This document shows, in pieces, positions 24,908-33,408 of a DNA stretch of 64,000 nucleotides (within the stretch, counting starts at the first letter, position 1; each line of letters opens with the position of its first letter). This stretch comes from an uncultured Erythrobacter sp. (GTDB lineage: Bacteria > Pseudomonadota > Alphaproteobacteria > Sphingomonadales > Sphingomonadaceae). The position numbers and the translations under genes are program-made. The notes beneath the pieces are model-generated. The model was given only the letters and a program-made list of their open reading frames with translations, searched no databases and was not told the origin of the DNA. The stretch covers positions 2,737,928 through 2,801,927 of the forward strand of contig CANKYI010000001.1 of assembly GCA_947488085.1 (NCBI GenBank), read 5' to 3'.

Positions 24908-26080
24908 TTAGCGCTCCAAAATCGCGACAGCGGAAAGGCCCGGTGCGCCATAGACGTGGCTGTATCCGGTCTTTGGTCTCGAGCCATCTGCGCCCGCCAC
25001 CTGACGTTCACCCGCGCGGCCGCGCAATTGTTCGACGTTTTCGTAAACTTGCCGCAAGCCAGAGGCACCGACAGGCTCTCCGCAGGCAAGGCATCCGCCG
25101 TCGGTGTTGATCGGCAGCTTCCCGTTGCGCTGTGACCAGCCATTGGCGAGCCATTCTTCCTGCTCACCATCTTTGCAAAAGCCGTTTTCGGCCATGTGCA
25201 TGATTTCCGCACCGCTTTCGGTGTCCTGCAATTGAGCGACATCGATATCATCGGGGCCGATTCCGGCACCCTCAAATGCGGCCTTTGACGCCAGCACTGT
25301 GGGCTTGCCTCCTTCTTTGACACTAACACCCGGCTGGAACACCTCGAAACTGTCAGGCGGGCGTGTCCGCACGGCAATATGCGCGATTTTTGCTGCGCCA
25401 TTGTTGTTGAGCGCCCCCAGTTCTCGCGCCTTTTTCTCAGAGGCCAGGATCAGCGCAACGCCTCCTTCGGCAGGGGCGCAGAACATGAATTTCGTCAGTG
25501 GATCATTGATCATCGGCGCGTTCATAATCGTCTCAAGATCAATCTCGCTGCGACGCCAAGCATGCGGGGTCAAAGCGCCATTTTGAAACGCCTTTTGCGC
25601 CACCCGGCCCAATGTCTCACGGCTGATCCCGTGCAATTGCATGTAGCGTTGAATCTTGAGGGCGAAGAACTGCGTCGTTAGCATCATGCCGGTCTGGCCA
25701 TACCAGTCAGGCAGGCCGTAATCGGATGGCTTGGCGTTAAAGGCACCACGCGGGTGTTTATCAAATCCCACCGCCAGCGCGAGATCATACATTCCGCTGG
25801 CAATCGCCTGTTGCGCAGCGACCAGCGCGCTGCCGCCGGTCGCGCAGCCATTGGCGACATTGGTGAAGGGGAGCGAGGTTAGCCCCAGCTCATTGACCAT
25901 AATATCGGCATTGCCCGCCGCCGCCGACCCGCCGTAGGCGCATTCCATATCGGTCCACTCAAGGCCGGCATCCGCCAGCGCCTGTCGCACAGCAAAGACG
26001 CCCTGTTCGCGGCCTGAACGCTCTTCGGTTCTGCCAAAAGGATGGATACCCGCGCCGACAATATAGACGTTCTCGCTCAT
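24908..26080 (-). CDS. Thiolase-fold protein (SCP2/Ltp2-like), possible retro-aldolase
   Basis: A 390-residue thiolase-superfamily protein. The nucleophile Cys is retained in VANGCATGGSAL (about residue 85). The usual catalytic GHP is changed to GEP (ACGEPVGASG), and the C-terminal CxG is replaced by HVYGAPG. Such changes are known in Ltp2-type proteins, which with a DUF35 partner catalyse retro-aldol cleavage of steroid side chains instead of thiolysis. The gene overlaps its DUF35 partner by ATGA, which fixes the start at 26080. Alternatives: ordinary acetyl-CoA acetyltransferase or SCP-x. Confidence 0.78.
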   Translation of the reverse strand: MSENVYIVGAGIHPFGRTEERSGREQGVFAVRQALADAGLEWTDMECAYGGSAAAGNADIMVNELGLTSLPFTNVANGCATGGSALVAAQQAIASGMYDLALAVGFDKHPRGAFNAKPSDYGLPDWYGQTGMMLTTQFFALKIQRYMQLHGISRETLGRVAQKAFQNGALTPHAWRRSEIDLETIMNAPMINDPLTKFMFCAPAEGGVALILASEKKARELGALNNNGAAKIAHIAVRTRPPDSFEVFQPGVSVKEGGKPTVLASKAAFEGAGIGPDDIDVAQLQDTESGAEIMHMAENGFCKDGEQEEWLANGWSQRNGKLPINTDGGCLACGEPVGASGLRQVYENVEQLRGRAGERQVAGADGSRPKTGYSHVYGAPGLSAVAILER

Positions 26081-26493
26081 GCGGTGTGCTCCTTTGAAGG
26101 GCGGTAGGCGAACGTGTCGTGTGAGGCGTTGAACGGCACCAAGCAAAACTCCATCGGCATGTTGAGCGACAGGTCTTCGAGGTTCGCATCAACGATCCGG
26201 CTTTCGACGATCACTTCGCCGGGTAGCTCGATATAGCCGAGTAGGAAGGGCACGAAATCGGGTGGGCCTTCATTGGGACCAGATCCGGGGCCCTCATAGG
26301 GTTCTTTGGGTAGGAACCCTTGTGTGGTCCATGACCATAATCGCCCTGTCCGCGAGAGTTTGTGCGGCTCCACATCCTTGGCCGCATCGCCTTGTGGCAT
26401 GGGAAAGATGATTTCACCCGATGGCAGTTTGCCCCCCATCAAATGCGGCTGAGCATCATCGCTCCACAATTCCGGATCGATTTTCTGTCCCAT
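26077..26493 (-). CDS. DUF35 OB-fold protein without zinc-ribbon cysteines
   Basis: A 138-residue DUF35-type protein. The family normally has an N-terminal CxxC zinc ribbon followed by an OB fold (PFLLGYIELPGEVIVES). Here the ribbon region reads GGKLPSGEIIFPMP and the whole protein has one Cys only (EFCLVPF), so no zinc site can form. DUF35 proteins are obligate partners of thiolase-fold enzymes. ATG 26493 has GGGGAG upstream, avoids overlap with the dehydrogenase gene, and gives the expected N-terminus. Coupled by a 4-base overlap to the thiolase gene. Confidence 0.78.
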   Translation of the reverse strand: MGQKIDPELWSDDAQPHLMGGKLPSGEIIFPMPQGDAAKDVEPHKLSRTGRLWSWTTQGFLPKEPYEGPGSGPNEGPPDFVPFLLGYIELPGEVIVESRIVDANLEDLSLNMPMEFCLVPFNASHDTFAYRPSKEHTA

Positions 26494-26518
26494 CACAATC
26501 TCCCCAAATGCGCCGCAA

Positions 26519-27598
26519 TCATGCCGCAACACTGTATTCGCCAAGCGCAGTATCAACGTCGCCAAACAGGCGGGCGAGCACCATGACCCGCTTCATCGCA
26601 TGGCCGATGGCTAACTCATCCGTGATGCCCATTCCGCCATGCATCTGCACCGCCTCGCGCGCGATGGCGTCGACATTTTCGCCGATAAACGCTTTCGCTC
26701 CGGCAGTGGCGCGTTGCCACGCAGCGGCGTCTGAGCGGTCGGTTAGGGCTGCGCGGTAAAGCATCGAGCGACACTGTTCGATTTTTGCGTAGCATTCGAC
26801 CATGCGGTGTTGGAGCGCCTGAAAAGATCCAATAGCCACTCCGAACTGCTCACGTTCCTTCACATAGGCCAGCGTGTCGTCGAGCAATCGCTGACCCAGC
26901 CCGACCATTTCGGCGGACGCGTAAAGCCGCGCATCGCCGATGATCAACTCAAGGGCGGGCATATCGAGATTGATCTGTGATGCGGTGCTGACACTTGCAC
27001 GGGTCAGCTTTAGCTCACCTGCAATGCTCCCATCGGCCAACCTGTATGCGCGCACTTCCACCCCGTGGCTATCGCGCGGGATTAGGAAACACGCCGTCTC
27101 CCCATCGAGCAGCGCAGTGACGACAAACATATCGGTGAGCAACGCGCCCATAACGAAGGTCTTCTCACCCGATAGTACAAAACCATCGCCTTCGCGCTGC
27201 GCCGTCACATTGGCGGGTGTCAGGTTGTAGCGCTGTGATCGTTCGGCCCAAGCGAGGCTGACGATGGCCTCGCCGCTGAGCACTTTCTCAAGCGGATCGG
27301 CCGAAGCCAGCAGCAATGTAGGCAAAACCCCATGCTCCAACCAAGGGTCGGGTGAGTTTGCTTTGCCAATAGCCTCACCAATCAACGCAAGGTCGACAGC
27401 CGAGCCACCCATGCCGCCTGCATCCTCTGGCGCAGCGAGCGCGATAAGGCCAAGCTCAGCGAGCTGACTCCAGCGGTCTCGATCATAGCCGGTGGGCGAC
27501 AGGCGCAATTTCCGCCGGGCTTCCACGTCGATGGGCGCGGCAAAGCGCTCCACCGAGGTGCAGAACATTTCCTGCTCTTCAGAAAGGTCAAAGTTCAC
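26519..27598 (-). CDS. Acyl-CoA dehydrogenase (short form)
   Basis: A 359-residue acyl-CoA dehydrogenase. The C-terminal domain motifs are clear: REQFGVAIGSFQALQHRM and AVQMHGGMGITDELAIGH. The N-terminal half is shorter and more divergent, without the strong EPGSGSD-type motif of its neighbour. The start is GTG at 27598, with GGAAGGG upstream, 7 bases after the P450 stop. The pair of long and short dehydrogenases resembles ChsE1/ChsE2-type heterotetramers, in which one chain has lost the FAD site or base; this is inference. Confidence 0.85.
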   Translation of the reverse strand: MNFDLSEEQEMFCTSVERFAAPIDVEARRKLRLSPTGYDRDRWSQLAELGLIALAAPEDAGGMGGSAVDLALIGEAIGKANSPDPWLEHGVLPTLLLASADPLEKVLSGEAIVSLAWAERSQRYNLTPANVTAQREGDGFVLSGEKTFVMGALLTDMFVVTALLDGETACFLIPRDSHGVEVRAYRLADGSIAGELKLTRASVSTASQINLDMPALELIIGDARLYASAEMVGLGQRLLDDTLAYVKEREQFGVAIGSFQALQHRMVECYAKIEQCRSMLYRAALTDRSDAAAWQRATAGAKAFIGENVDAIAREAVQMHGGMGITDELAIGHAMKRVMVLARLFGDVDTALGEYSVAA

Positions 27599-27605
27599 GA
27601 GCCGC

Positions 27606-28856
27606 TCAACCCTTCCTGGAAAAGGTGATCGGCAGGCGGGTGACACCCCGCAAAAGGATGTTGGGCAGGACCGTGATCCCCTCCTCGTCTGCCACTGCGA
27701 AATCATCGAGCCGTTCGAGCAGCTCATCAAACGCAACCAGCATTTCTTTGCGGCTCAGCATATTGCCAACGCACATATGCGGACCCTTGCCGAATGCCTG
27801 ATGCGCGCGGGCATTCTTGCGCTCGATGTCGAACTTGTCGGGGTTCTCGAATTTCTTGGGATCGCGATTGGCCGCGGCATAGCGCAGTTGCACCACTGAT
27901 CCCGCCGGGATCGCGGTCTCGCCCAGCTCCGTATCCGCTTTCACGATCCGCCACATGCCTGCGGTCGGGGTCTCATAGCGCAAAGCCTCTTCGACCAGAT
28001 TGCCGATTAGCTTCGGATCGCGTCCACCCGCTGCGGCTTTGGCTTTTGCCATTTGATCGGGGTTGCGGATCAATTGCAGCAGCCCACCCGCTATCGTCGA
28101 AGTCGTCGTCTCATTTCCTGCGACCATGAATTGCTGCATGATCGACATGATCTCTTCATCGGTCAGCGGTGTCTCGCCTTCGACTCGCGCTTCGACCAGA
28201 TCGGTCAACAGGTCATCGCCGCCATTAGCGCGCCGATCCTCGATCTTCGATTTCATATAGGTCTGATATTCGACAAAAGCGCGCGCGCATTCCAGCTGCC
28301 GCTCGCGGCTGACCATCTGACTGAAACGGTCTACAGCAGCGTCGGACCAGTCCTTGACCTGCTTGGGATCATTATCGAGTCCGATTTGCTGAGCGATCAT
28401 CGCAACTGGCAGAGGAATCGCGAAGTCTTCGACAAACTCACACTCACCGCGCTCAGCCATGGCTTTGATCAACTCGATCGATTTGGTCCGCATGTCTGCT
28501 TCAATCGCGTTCACTCGCGGGGCTGAAAAGGCGAGGTTGACGAGTTTGCGGTTGCGGGTGTGGACGGGGTGATCTGCGGTGAGGAGGGTTGGGGGATTGT
28601 CCCACCCATCTTTCAGTATTTCCTGAATCTCTTCGTCTTCTGCACCCATCAAAACCGTAAAGTCGTTCGAGAAAATCTCAGGCTTGGTATTCGCCTCGCT
28701 GCACAGATCATAACTGTAGACGACGAAGGTGTTCATCTCTGGCAGGTGTTCGATCGTGATCCCGGCATCATGAATAGCGCGGTAATAGTCGAACGGATTG
28801 AGCAGCGTTTCTGGTGCAAAAACACTTGTGTCCTTGATCGCTTCAGGCTTGTTCAT
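27606..28856 (-). CDS. Cytochrome P450 (copy 1)
   Basis: A 416-residue soluble bacterial P450. The heme-binding loop is FGKGPHMCVGN, with Cys as axial ligand; the I-helix oxygen-activation motif is MVAGNETTT; the K-helix ExxR is EALRYE. ATG 28856 has GGGAG upstream and gives the standard N-terminus. It heads the acyl-CoA operon (dehydrogenase, DUF35, thiolase, SDR, ThuA, dehydrogenase, reductase) and follows the epoxide-hydrolase-like gene by 94 bases. CYP family cannot be assigned by eye. It needs a ferredoxin and reductase not found in the window. Confidence 0.9.
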   Translation of the reverse strand: MNKPEAIKDTSVFAPETLLNPFDYYRAIHDAGITIEHLPEMNTFVVYSYDLCSEANTKPEIFSNDFTVLMGAEDEEIQEILKDGWDNPPTLLTADHPVHTRNRKLVNLAFSAPRVNAIEADMRTKSIELIKAMAERGECEFVEDFAIPLPVAMIAQQIGLDNDPKQVKDWSDAAVDRFSQMVSRERQLECARAFVEYQTYMKSKIEDRRANGGDDLLTDLVEARVEGETPLTDEEIMSIMQQFMVAGNETTTSTIAGGLLQLIRNPDQMAKAKAAAGGRDPKLIGNLVEEALRYETPTAGMWRIVKADTELGETAIPAGSVVQLRYAAANRDPKKFENPDKFDIERKNARAHQAFGKGPHMCVGNMLSRKEMLVAFDELLERLDDFAVADEEGITVLPNILLRGVTRLPITFSRKG

Positions 28857-28950
28857 TGCGGGCGGCTCCCATCCCAAGGAATTTCGTATTCAATTCTTAG
28901 CCAATGGGGTGGGCATAGCGCGATGCGCGAATGTGTTAGGAGTGGCGCGG

Positions 28951-29331
28951 TTACCCTTCGGCCAGATCGCCAAATTCGCGCACAAATTCGGCGCTGTCGA
29001 AGTAATCGCGCCAGCGGGCGATCTTTCCATCATCGTTCAATTCGAATGTGCCCATGACCCGGATGGTGCGTCTTTTGCCCTTCATATCGAACCAGTCGGT
29101 GCGTTCGGTTAGGACAACATTACCGTTGGCCGCGATGTGGTGCATGTCAAAACCGCATGCCTCAACACCGGGAAAGGCGTCCATCTTTGCGCGCACTGCC
29201 GGGATGCCATTGACCGTCGACAAAGGAACATCGGTCCATTCAATGTCATCGGCCATAAAGGAATAGATCTTCTCCAGATCAAATTCGTCCCACGCGGCGA
29301 TGAAGGCGGTGATCGTTTCGATGGGTGTCAT
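28951..29331 (-). CDS. Limonene-1,2-epoxide hydrolase-family protein
   Basis: A 126-residue NTF2-fold protein of the limonene-1,2-epoxide hydrolase (LEH) group. The Asp-Arg-Asp catalytic elements are present in order: ERTDWF (Arg and Asp) and WRDYFD (second Asp), with VMGTFELNDDGKI between. LEH enzymes open epoxides by direct water attack. The gene overlaps ThuA copy 2 by ATGA and precedes the P450 gene, so it could act on a P450-made epoxide. The alternative is a LEH-like binding or isomerase protein. Confidence 0.75.
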   Translation of the reverse strand: MTPIETITAFIAAWDEFDLEKIYSFMADDIEWTDVPLSTVNGIPAVRAKMDAFPGVEACGFDMHHIAANGNVVLTERTDWFDMKGKRRTIRVMGTFELNDDGKIARWRDYFDSAEFVREFGDLAEG

Positions 29332-30116
29332 TGTGTCTCTCCAGCAATGAAATTGAGCGCGTTGGACAGCATATGGCGAACATGCGGGTTGGCATAGGTC
29401 TGAGGCGAATCGCCAAATTGCAGATAGACCAGCGGCGCGCCTTTAGAACCATTTGGCGTCACCTGTTTGTGCCATGCGACCAGATTGCTGCCCGGTGCGT
29501 GATCCCAACCCTCGTTTGAATAGAGCGTGCCTGAAATGCCGAGCGCGGCGGAATAGAAATTGTCGCGGGTAAAGGTATAGTCGGATCGGACCAGCGGTTT
29601 GACATCTGCCTCGAAGATTTCTGCCAGATAAAGCTCATCACAGACCGGAAAGGTGGCTGGCAATCCTTCAGTTACAGGGTGATCGGTGACAACTTGGGCG
29701 GAATATTCGACATCGTGGCGATATCCGGAATCGGGTACTTTTTGCCCGCGCACTTCCCCCGGCGTGTAAAGAAACCGTCCGCCCAACATTTCGTGCCATT
29801 CGGGCCAATCTGCCCATCCGGCCAAAGCATGATGCATCGCCACCGCACCGCGCCCACTTTCAAAGCGTTCCACGATGGCGCGCCGAAAACCCTCGGATGG
29901 CGGGCGCGACGTCACCCAGTCGTCGGCAAAATCGTATCCCCCCATATCATAGAACAGCACTGCATCGACATCGCGAGCCGCACCATTCGCAACGGCTTCC
30001 TCTGCCTCTGGATGGAGTAAGTGGGTCACGTCCCAATCACCCAGATTGTGGATCAGTTCGTCGAAGGGTTCGGCTTCATAATGGTGCCCCCATGATAGGA
30101 CGAGCAGTGACTTCAT
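29328..30116 (-). CDS. ThuA-like domain protein (copy 2)
   Basis: A 262-residue ThuA-like protein, distinct from the copy at 23379. Marks are GRGAVAMHHALAGW, LGGRFLYTP, VVTDHPVTEGLP, CDELYLAEIFEA and a C-terminal QFGDSPQTYANPHVRHML. It is translationally coupled at both ends (ATGA overlaps with the oxidoreductase at 30113 and the epoxide-hydrolase-like gene). Its function in an acyl-CoA/oxygenase setting is unknown; a role in keto-group or conjugate metabolism is only a guess. Confidence 0.75.
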   Translation of the reverse strand: MKSLLVLSWGHHYEAEPFDELIHNLGDWDVTHLLHPEAEEAVANGAARDVDAVLFYDMGGYDFADDWVTSRPPSEGFRRAIVERFESGRGAVAMHHALAGWADWPEWHEMLGGRFLYTPGEVRGQKVPDSGYRHDVEYSAQVVTDHPVTEGLPATFPVCDELYLAEIFEADVKPLVRSDYTFTRDNFYSAALGISGTLYSNEGWDHAPGSNLVAWHKQVTPNGSKGAPLVYLQFGDSPQTYANPHVRHMLSNALNFIAGETQ

Positions 30117-31126
30117 GGTGCGATTTTCAGGATCATCTTTCCGTCATTTGTGCCCGCAAACAACCGCATGAAGCTGTCGTAAGCATTCTCAAGCCCTTCA
30201 TCGACGTGTTCATCAATGGTGAGTTGCCCGGCGGCCGCCCATTCGCCCATTTTGGCGCCACCTTCGGGAAAGCGTTCGACGAAATCCATAACCAACAGGC
30301 CCCGGATCGAAGAGCGTGTTACGATCAAGTTCCACAGATTGCGCGCGCCGCGAGGGGGTGTGTTGTATTCGCTGATCAAGCCGCACAGTCCGACGCGGCT
30401 ATAAAGGTTAAGGTTCATCAGCCCTGCATCCAGGATCGCGCCGCCGACGTTTTCAAAGATCACATCGACGCCATCTGGTGCGGCCTCTGCGATGGCAGCG
30501 GTCAATGCCGCTTCGTCTTTGCCGCGATAATCAATCGCTGCATCGAACCCGTATTTCTCGGTGAGCTTCGCACATTTTTCCGGCCCGCCAGCGATGCCAA
30601 CAGCGCGGCAACCATGCAGTTTTGCCAATTGTCCGACCAACGAACCCACCGCTCCGGCGGCGCCAGATACGAGCACGGTGTCGCCCTTTTTCGGCTCGCA
30701 CACTTCGAGAAAGCCAAAGTAAGCGGTCATCCCAACCGCTCCGAAGATAGACAGGTAATTGGTGACGCTGGGCACCAGTGATGGGTCAATCGGCTGCGTA
30801 AAGCCGCCCACTTCGCCGACGGAATAGTCCTCCAACGCATTAAGTCCCATGACCCATTGGCCGGGTTCAAACCCATCCGCACGGCTTTCTTCGACCACAC
30901 CAATCGTACTCGCGCGCATCGATGCGCCTAGAGGCACTGGCGGCATGTAATTACCACCCGCATCCATCCACCCGCGCATCGCCGGATCAAGTGAGGCGTA
31001 ATGATTGCGGATCAGAAACTGTCCCTCAGCCAAGTCGGGCGTGGGTTCAGTGACCAGTTCAAAATCGTCCCGAACAGGTTCGCCATTGGGGCGACGCTGG
31101 AGAAGGAAGCGCCGGTTATTGGGCAT
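30113..31126 (-). CDS. NADP-dependent oxidoreductase, PTGR/CurA-like MDR (copy 1)
   Basis: A 337-residue zinc-free medium-chain dehydrogenase/reductase of the prostaglandin reductase/curcumin reductase type, which reduces enone double bonds with NADPH. Marks are NHYASLDPAMRGWM, the cofactor motif SGAAGAVGSLVGQLAK, and IFENVGGAILD. AAGGA precedes the ATG. It lies between the molybdopterin oxidoreductase and ThuA copy 2 in one operon. Two paralogues in the block are at 33409 and 44606. Confidence 0.86.
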   Translation of the reverse strand: MPNNRRFLLQRRPNGEPVRDDFELVTEPTPDLAEGQFLIRNHYASLDPAMRGWMDAGGNYMPPVPLGASMRASTIGVVEESRADGFEPGQWVMGLNALEDYSVGEVGGFTQPIDPSLVPSVTNYLSIFGAVGMTAYFGFLEVCEPKKGDTVLVSGAAGAVGSLVGQLAKLHGCRAVGIAGGPEKCAKLTEKYGFDAAIDYRGKDEAALTAAIAEAAPDGVDVIFENVGGAILDAGLMNLNLYSRVGLCGLISEYNTPPRGARNLWNLIVTRSSIRGLLVMDFVERFPEGGAKMGEWAAAGQLTIDEHVDEGLENAYDSFMRLFAGTNDGKMILKIAP

Positions 31127-31152
31127 GTGCAGTGTCCTTTGCGTGTGGGAGT

Positions 31153-33291
31153 TTAAGCGGCGACGAGTTTGACGGGGATCGCGCTTTGCAGCGCCTGTCC
31201 CGTGATTGGATCGTAATCAACCTCGTCACTGGTCAGCCTGTTGGTCGATGATCCGCGTTCCCGTACATCCGTTTTCGAGGCATCAGCATCGCCATAGGCA
31301 TGGGCCATGGAAACAAGCCCGCGTCGGACTTTATCGCTCGCCTTGACCACGCCGTGAATGGTCGCGTGTGGGCTGGTAATCTCGACAATGCCGCCTTCTT
31401 CCAGGCCCAGAACCGCGATGTCTTCGGGATGGATATAGGCCGGGTTGGTTGTGGTCTTCTCCTGCAATTTCTTCAACGGATGACCGATTGAGTTGAACCG
31501 CGTTTTGGATCGCCGGCTGATCAGCTTGAAGTCGAACCCGGCACGCGTCGGCGCGTCATCGGCATAGCGCATCATTTCTGCTGGCATATCGCCATTGGCC
31601 AAGTCGAATCGGTGGAATTCATCTTCTTCAACTGGTCCAACATCAGGGTGCAAATCGGGATAGAGCACCGCTGCGCCGCCCGCTTTGGTGGCATCGCGGC
31701 GCACTTGGCTGGGCGCAACCAGCGATCCCGTCACCATCAGATCAAGGAATTCCTCCTTGGAAGGTTTGCGATCCATTGGCAGCGGCCCTCCGGCAAGCTC
31801 CATTGTGACGCCAAGATGTTTTGCCAGTGTCCAGAACATCTCATATTCGTCAATCACATCGCCCGGTGGCGTCGCCACCGCTTCGGTGTAGCGGGCATAG
31901 GCCTCTTCATGCCACCATTCGGACAAGTTGGTGATGTCTTCGCGTTCGAGGCATTGCGATGGGGCGAGCACAACTGTGGCGCGCTTTGCACTTGCGCTCA
32001 TCCAAGGATCGATTTGTACAAACAGCTCTAGATCGTCGAGCGCTTCCACCATCTTCGTCTGATTGGGGAAGCCAACCACAGGATTGCCACCGACAGAGAT
32101 TAGCGCGCGAACTTGCCCATCACCCTGTGTCAAAATCTCATCGGCCAGCACATTGCACGGCATCTCAAAGCCCAGCTGACCCAGCCCGCGAAAGCGCGAC
32201 TTTGCCATGCCCTCTGCGCCAAACATCGGCACTGGCGGTGCGACCTGAGCGCGGCGAGGGCCATTAATGTTGTTAAATACGCCGGGAATCGCGGCTTTCT
32301 CGCCTTCTTGTTTGAAACGCGCGCAAATTGTGTTGAGACATGTGACCAAATATTCGGTCAGCGTGCCATTGCCCGCCATTTCGGGACCGGTTCCCGTGAC
32401 GGCGCACCCTTTTGAGCCGCCTGCAAACATGCGTGCGGCGGCGACCAGTTGATCGGTCTCTACTCCTGCTCGCTCAGCGGCGATTGCAGGGGGAAATGCC
32501 TTCACCGCGTCTGCCAATTCATCAAAGCCATCGACATGAGCGGCGACGAAATTGCGGTCGTAGAGTTCCTCTTCGATGATGACATTCAGCATACCGGCGA
32601 GCAGCGCGGGATCTTCGCCCGGTTTCACCGGCAGATATATGTCTGCCAGCCTTGCAACATCGCTTTCGCGTGGGTCTGCGACGATCACCTTCATGCCGCG
32701 GGCCTGCGCATCGCGGATGCGGCGCGAGGGGCTAAACGGAGGGACACCGCCGGGCGGCGAATAGTGCGAGACGATCGGATTGTTGCCGATCAGCAATGAA
32801 ACATCGCTCTCGCTAAATGTGTTCATCCCGCCTGCCCATTTGCCATATCGCGCAGTGGTAAAGACCTTTGCGGGCTGATCGAGGGTTACGGATGTGTAGA
32901 AATTGCGGGTGCCAATTGCTTGCGCGAAACTGAGGGAAGCGGCCATCGCGGAGCTGTTTTGATAGCCACCCGAACCCATGAAGACGGCGACTGAGTTGGG
33001 GCCGTATTTTGCGATTATACGCTTAATCTCATCGCCGATGTGAGCAAGCGCATCAGGCATCGCCGTTTCGACAAATTCGTCCTCTGCATTGCGCACTAGG
33101 CTGCTGGTTAAGCGGTGTTCGGCATTGTGCGAATCGGGCAATTCGCGCCCTTTTAAACAGGTGTAGCCGCCAAAGGCTGGATCATCGGGATCGCCGCGCA
33201 CTTCGAGAACGCGCCCGTCCTCTACATCGACTTCCATCGCGCAGTTTGCGTGGCAGAACCGGCAGAACGTCTTGTGTGTCTCTACACCCAT
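31153..33291 (-). CDS. Molybdopterin-dependent oxidoreductase (DMSO reductase superfamily), cytoplasmic
   Basis: A 712-residue bis-MGD enzyme. The N-terminal [4Fe-4S] site is CRFCHANC with a fourth Cys in GGYTCLKG. The molybdopterin domains show SDVSLLIGNNPIVSH and the C-terminal NPAYIHPEDIAVLGL dinucleotide-binding domain. There is no Tat signal, so it is cytoplasmic. No electron-transfer subunit is adjacent. The region where a Cys/Sec/Ser ligand is expected reads TSVTLDQPAK, so an Asp ligand is possible. A mobA gene lies 1.1 kb away. AAGGAG precedes the ATG. Substrate unknown; often annotated as formate dehydrogenase-like. Confidence 0.85.
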   Translation of the reverse strand: MGVETHKTFCRFCHANCAMEVDVEDGRVLEVRGDPDDPAFGGYTCLKGRELPDSHNAEHRLTSSLVRNAEDEFVETAMPDALAHIGDEIKRIIAKYGPNSVAVFMGSGGYQNSSAMAASLSFAQAIGTRNFYTSVTLDQPAKVFTTARYGKWAGGMNTFSESDVSLLIGNNPIVSHYSPPGGVPPFSPSRRIRDAQARGMKVIVADPRESDVARLADIYLPVKPGEDPALLAGMLNVIIEEELYDRNFVAAHVDGFDELADAVKAFPPAIAAERAGVETDQLVAAARMFAGGSKGCAVTGTGPEMAGNGTLTEYLVTCLNTICARFKQEGEKAAIPGVFNNINGPRRAQVAPPVPMFGAEGMAKSRFRGLGQLGFEMPCNVLADEILTQGDGQVRALISVGGNPVVGFPNQTKMVEALDDLELFVQIDPWMSASAKRATVVLAPSQCLEREDITNLSEWWHEEAYARYTEAVATPPGDVIDEYEMFWTLAKHLGVTMELAGGPLPMDRKPSKEEFLDLMVTGSLVAPSQVRRDATKAGGAAVLYPDLHPDVGPVEEDEFHRFDLANGDMPAEMMRYADDAPTRAGFDFKLISRRSKTRFNSIGHPLKKLQEKTTTNPAYIHPEDIAVLGLEEGGIVEITSPHATIHGVVKASDKVRRGLVSMAHAYGDADASKTDVRERGSSTNRLTSDEVDYDPITGQALQSAIPVKLVAA

Positions 33292-33341
33292 CTCAAGTCT
33301 CCTTCATTGGACGATACCAGAGCGCGCGTTCGCAGCGACTG

Positions 33342-33384
33342 ACACTTTTGGCCGTAGTGGGCGCGCGGCGGTGCCCGCATTAGG
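33342..33384 (+). promoter_or_regulatory. Shared promoter-like element, copy A
   Basis: ACACTTTTGG (33342-33351) is followed by GTGGGC, CGGTGCCC and TTAGG (33380-33384). The TTTTGG ends 58 bases before the ATG at 33409. The same order and spacing are seen at 35766, 37459 (minus) and 45665. Function inferred. Confidence 0.45.
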
Positions 33385-33408
33385 GGTGCAAGCAAGGAGA
33401 CAGACGCA

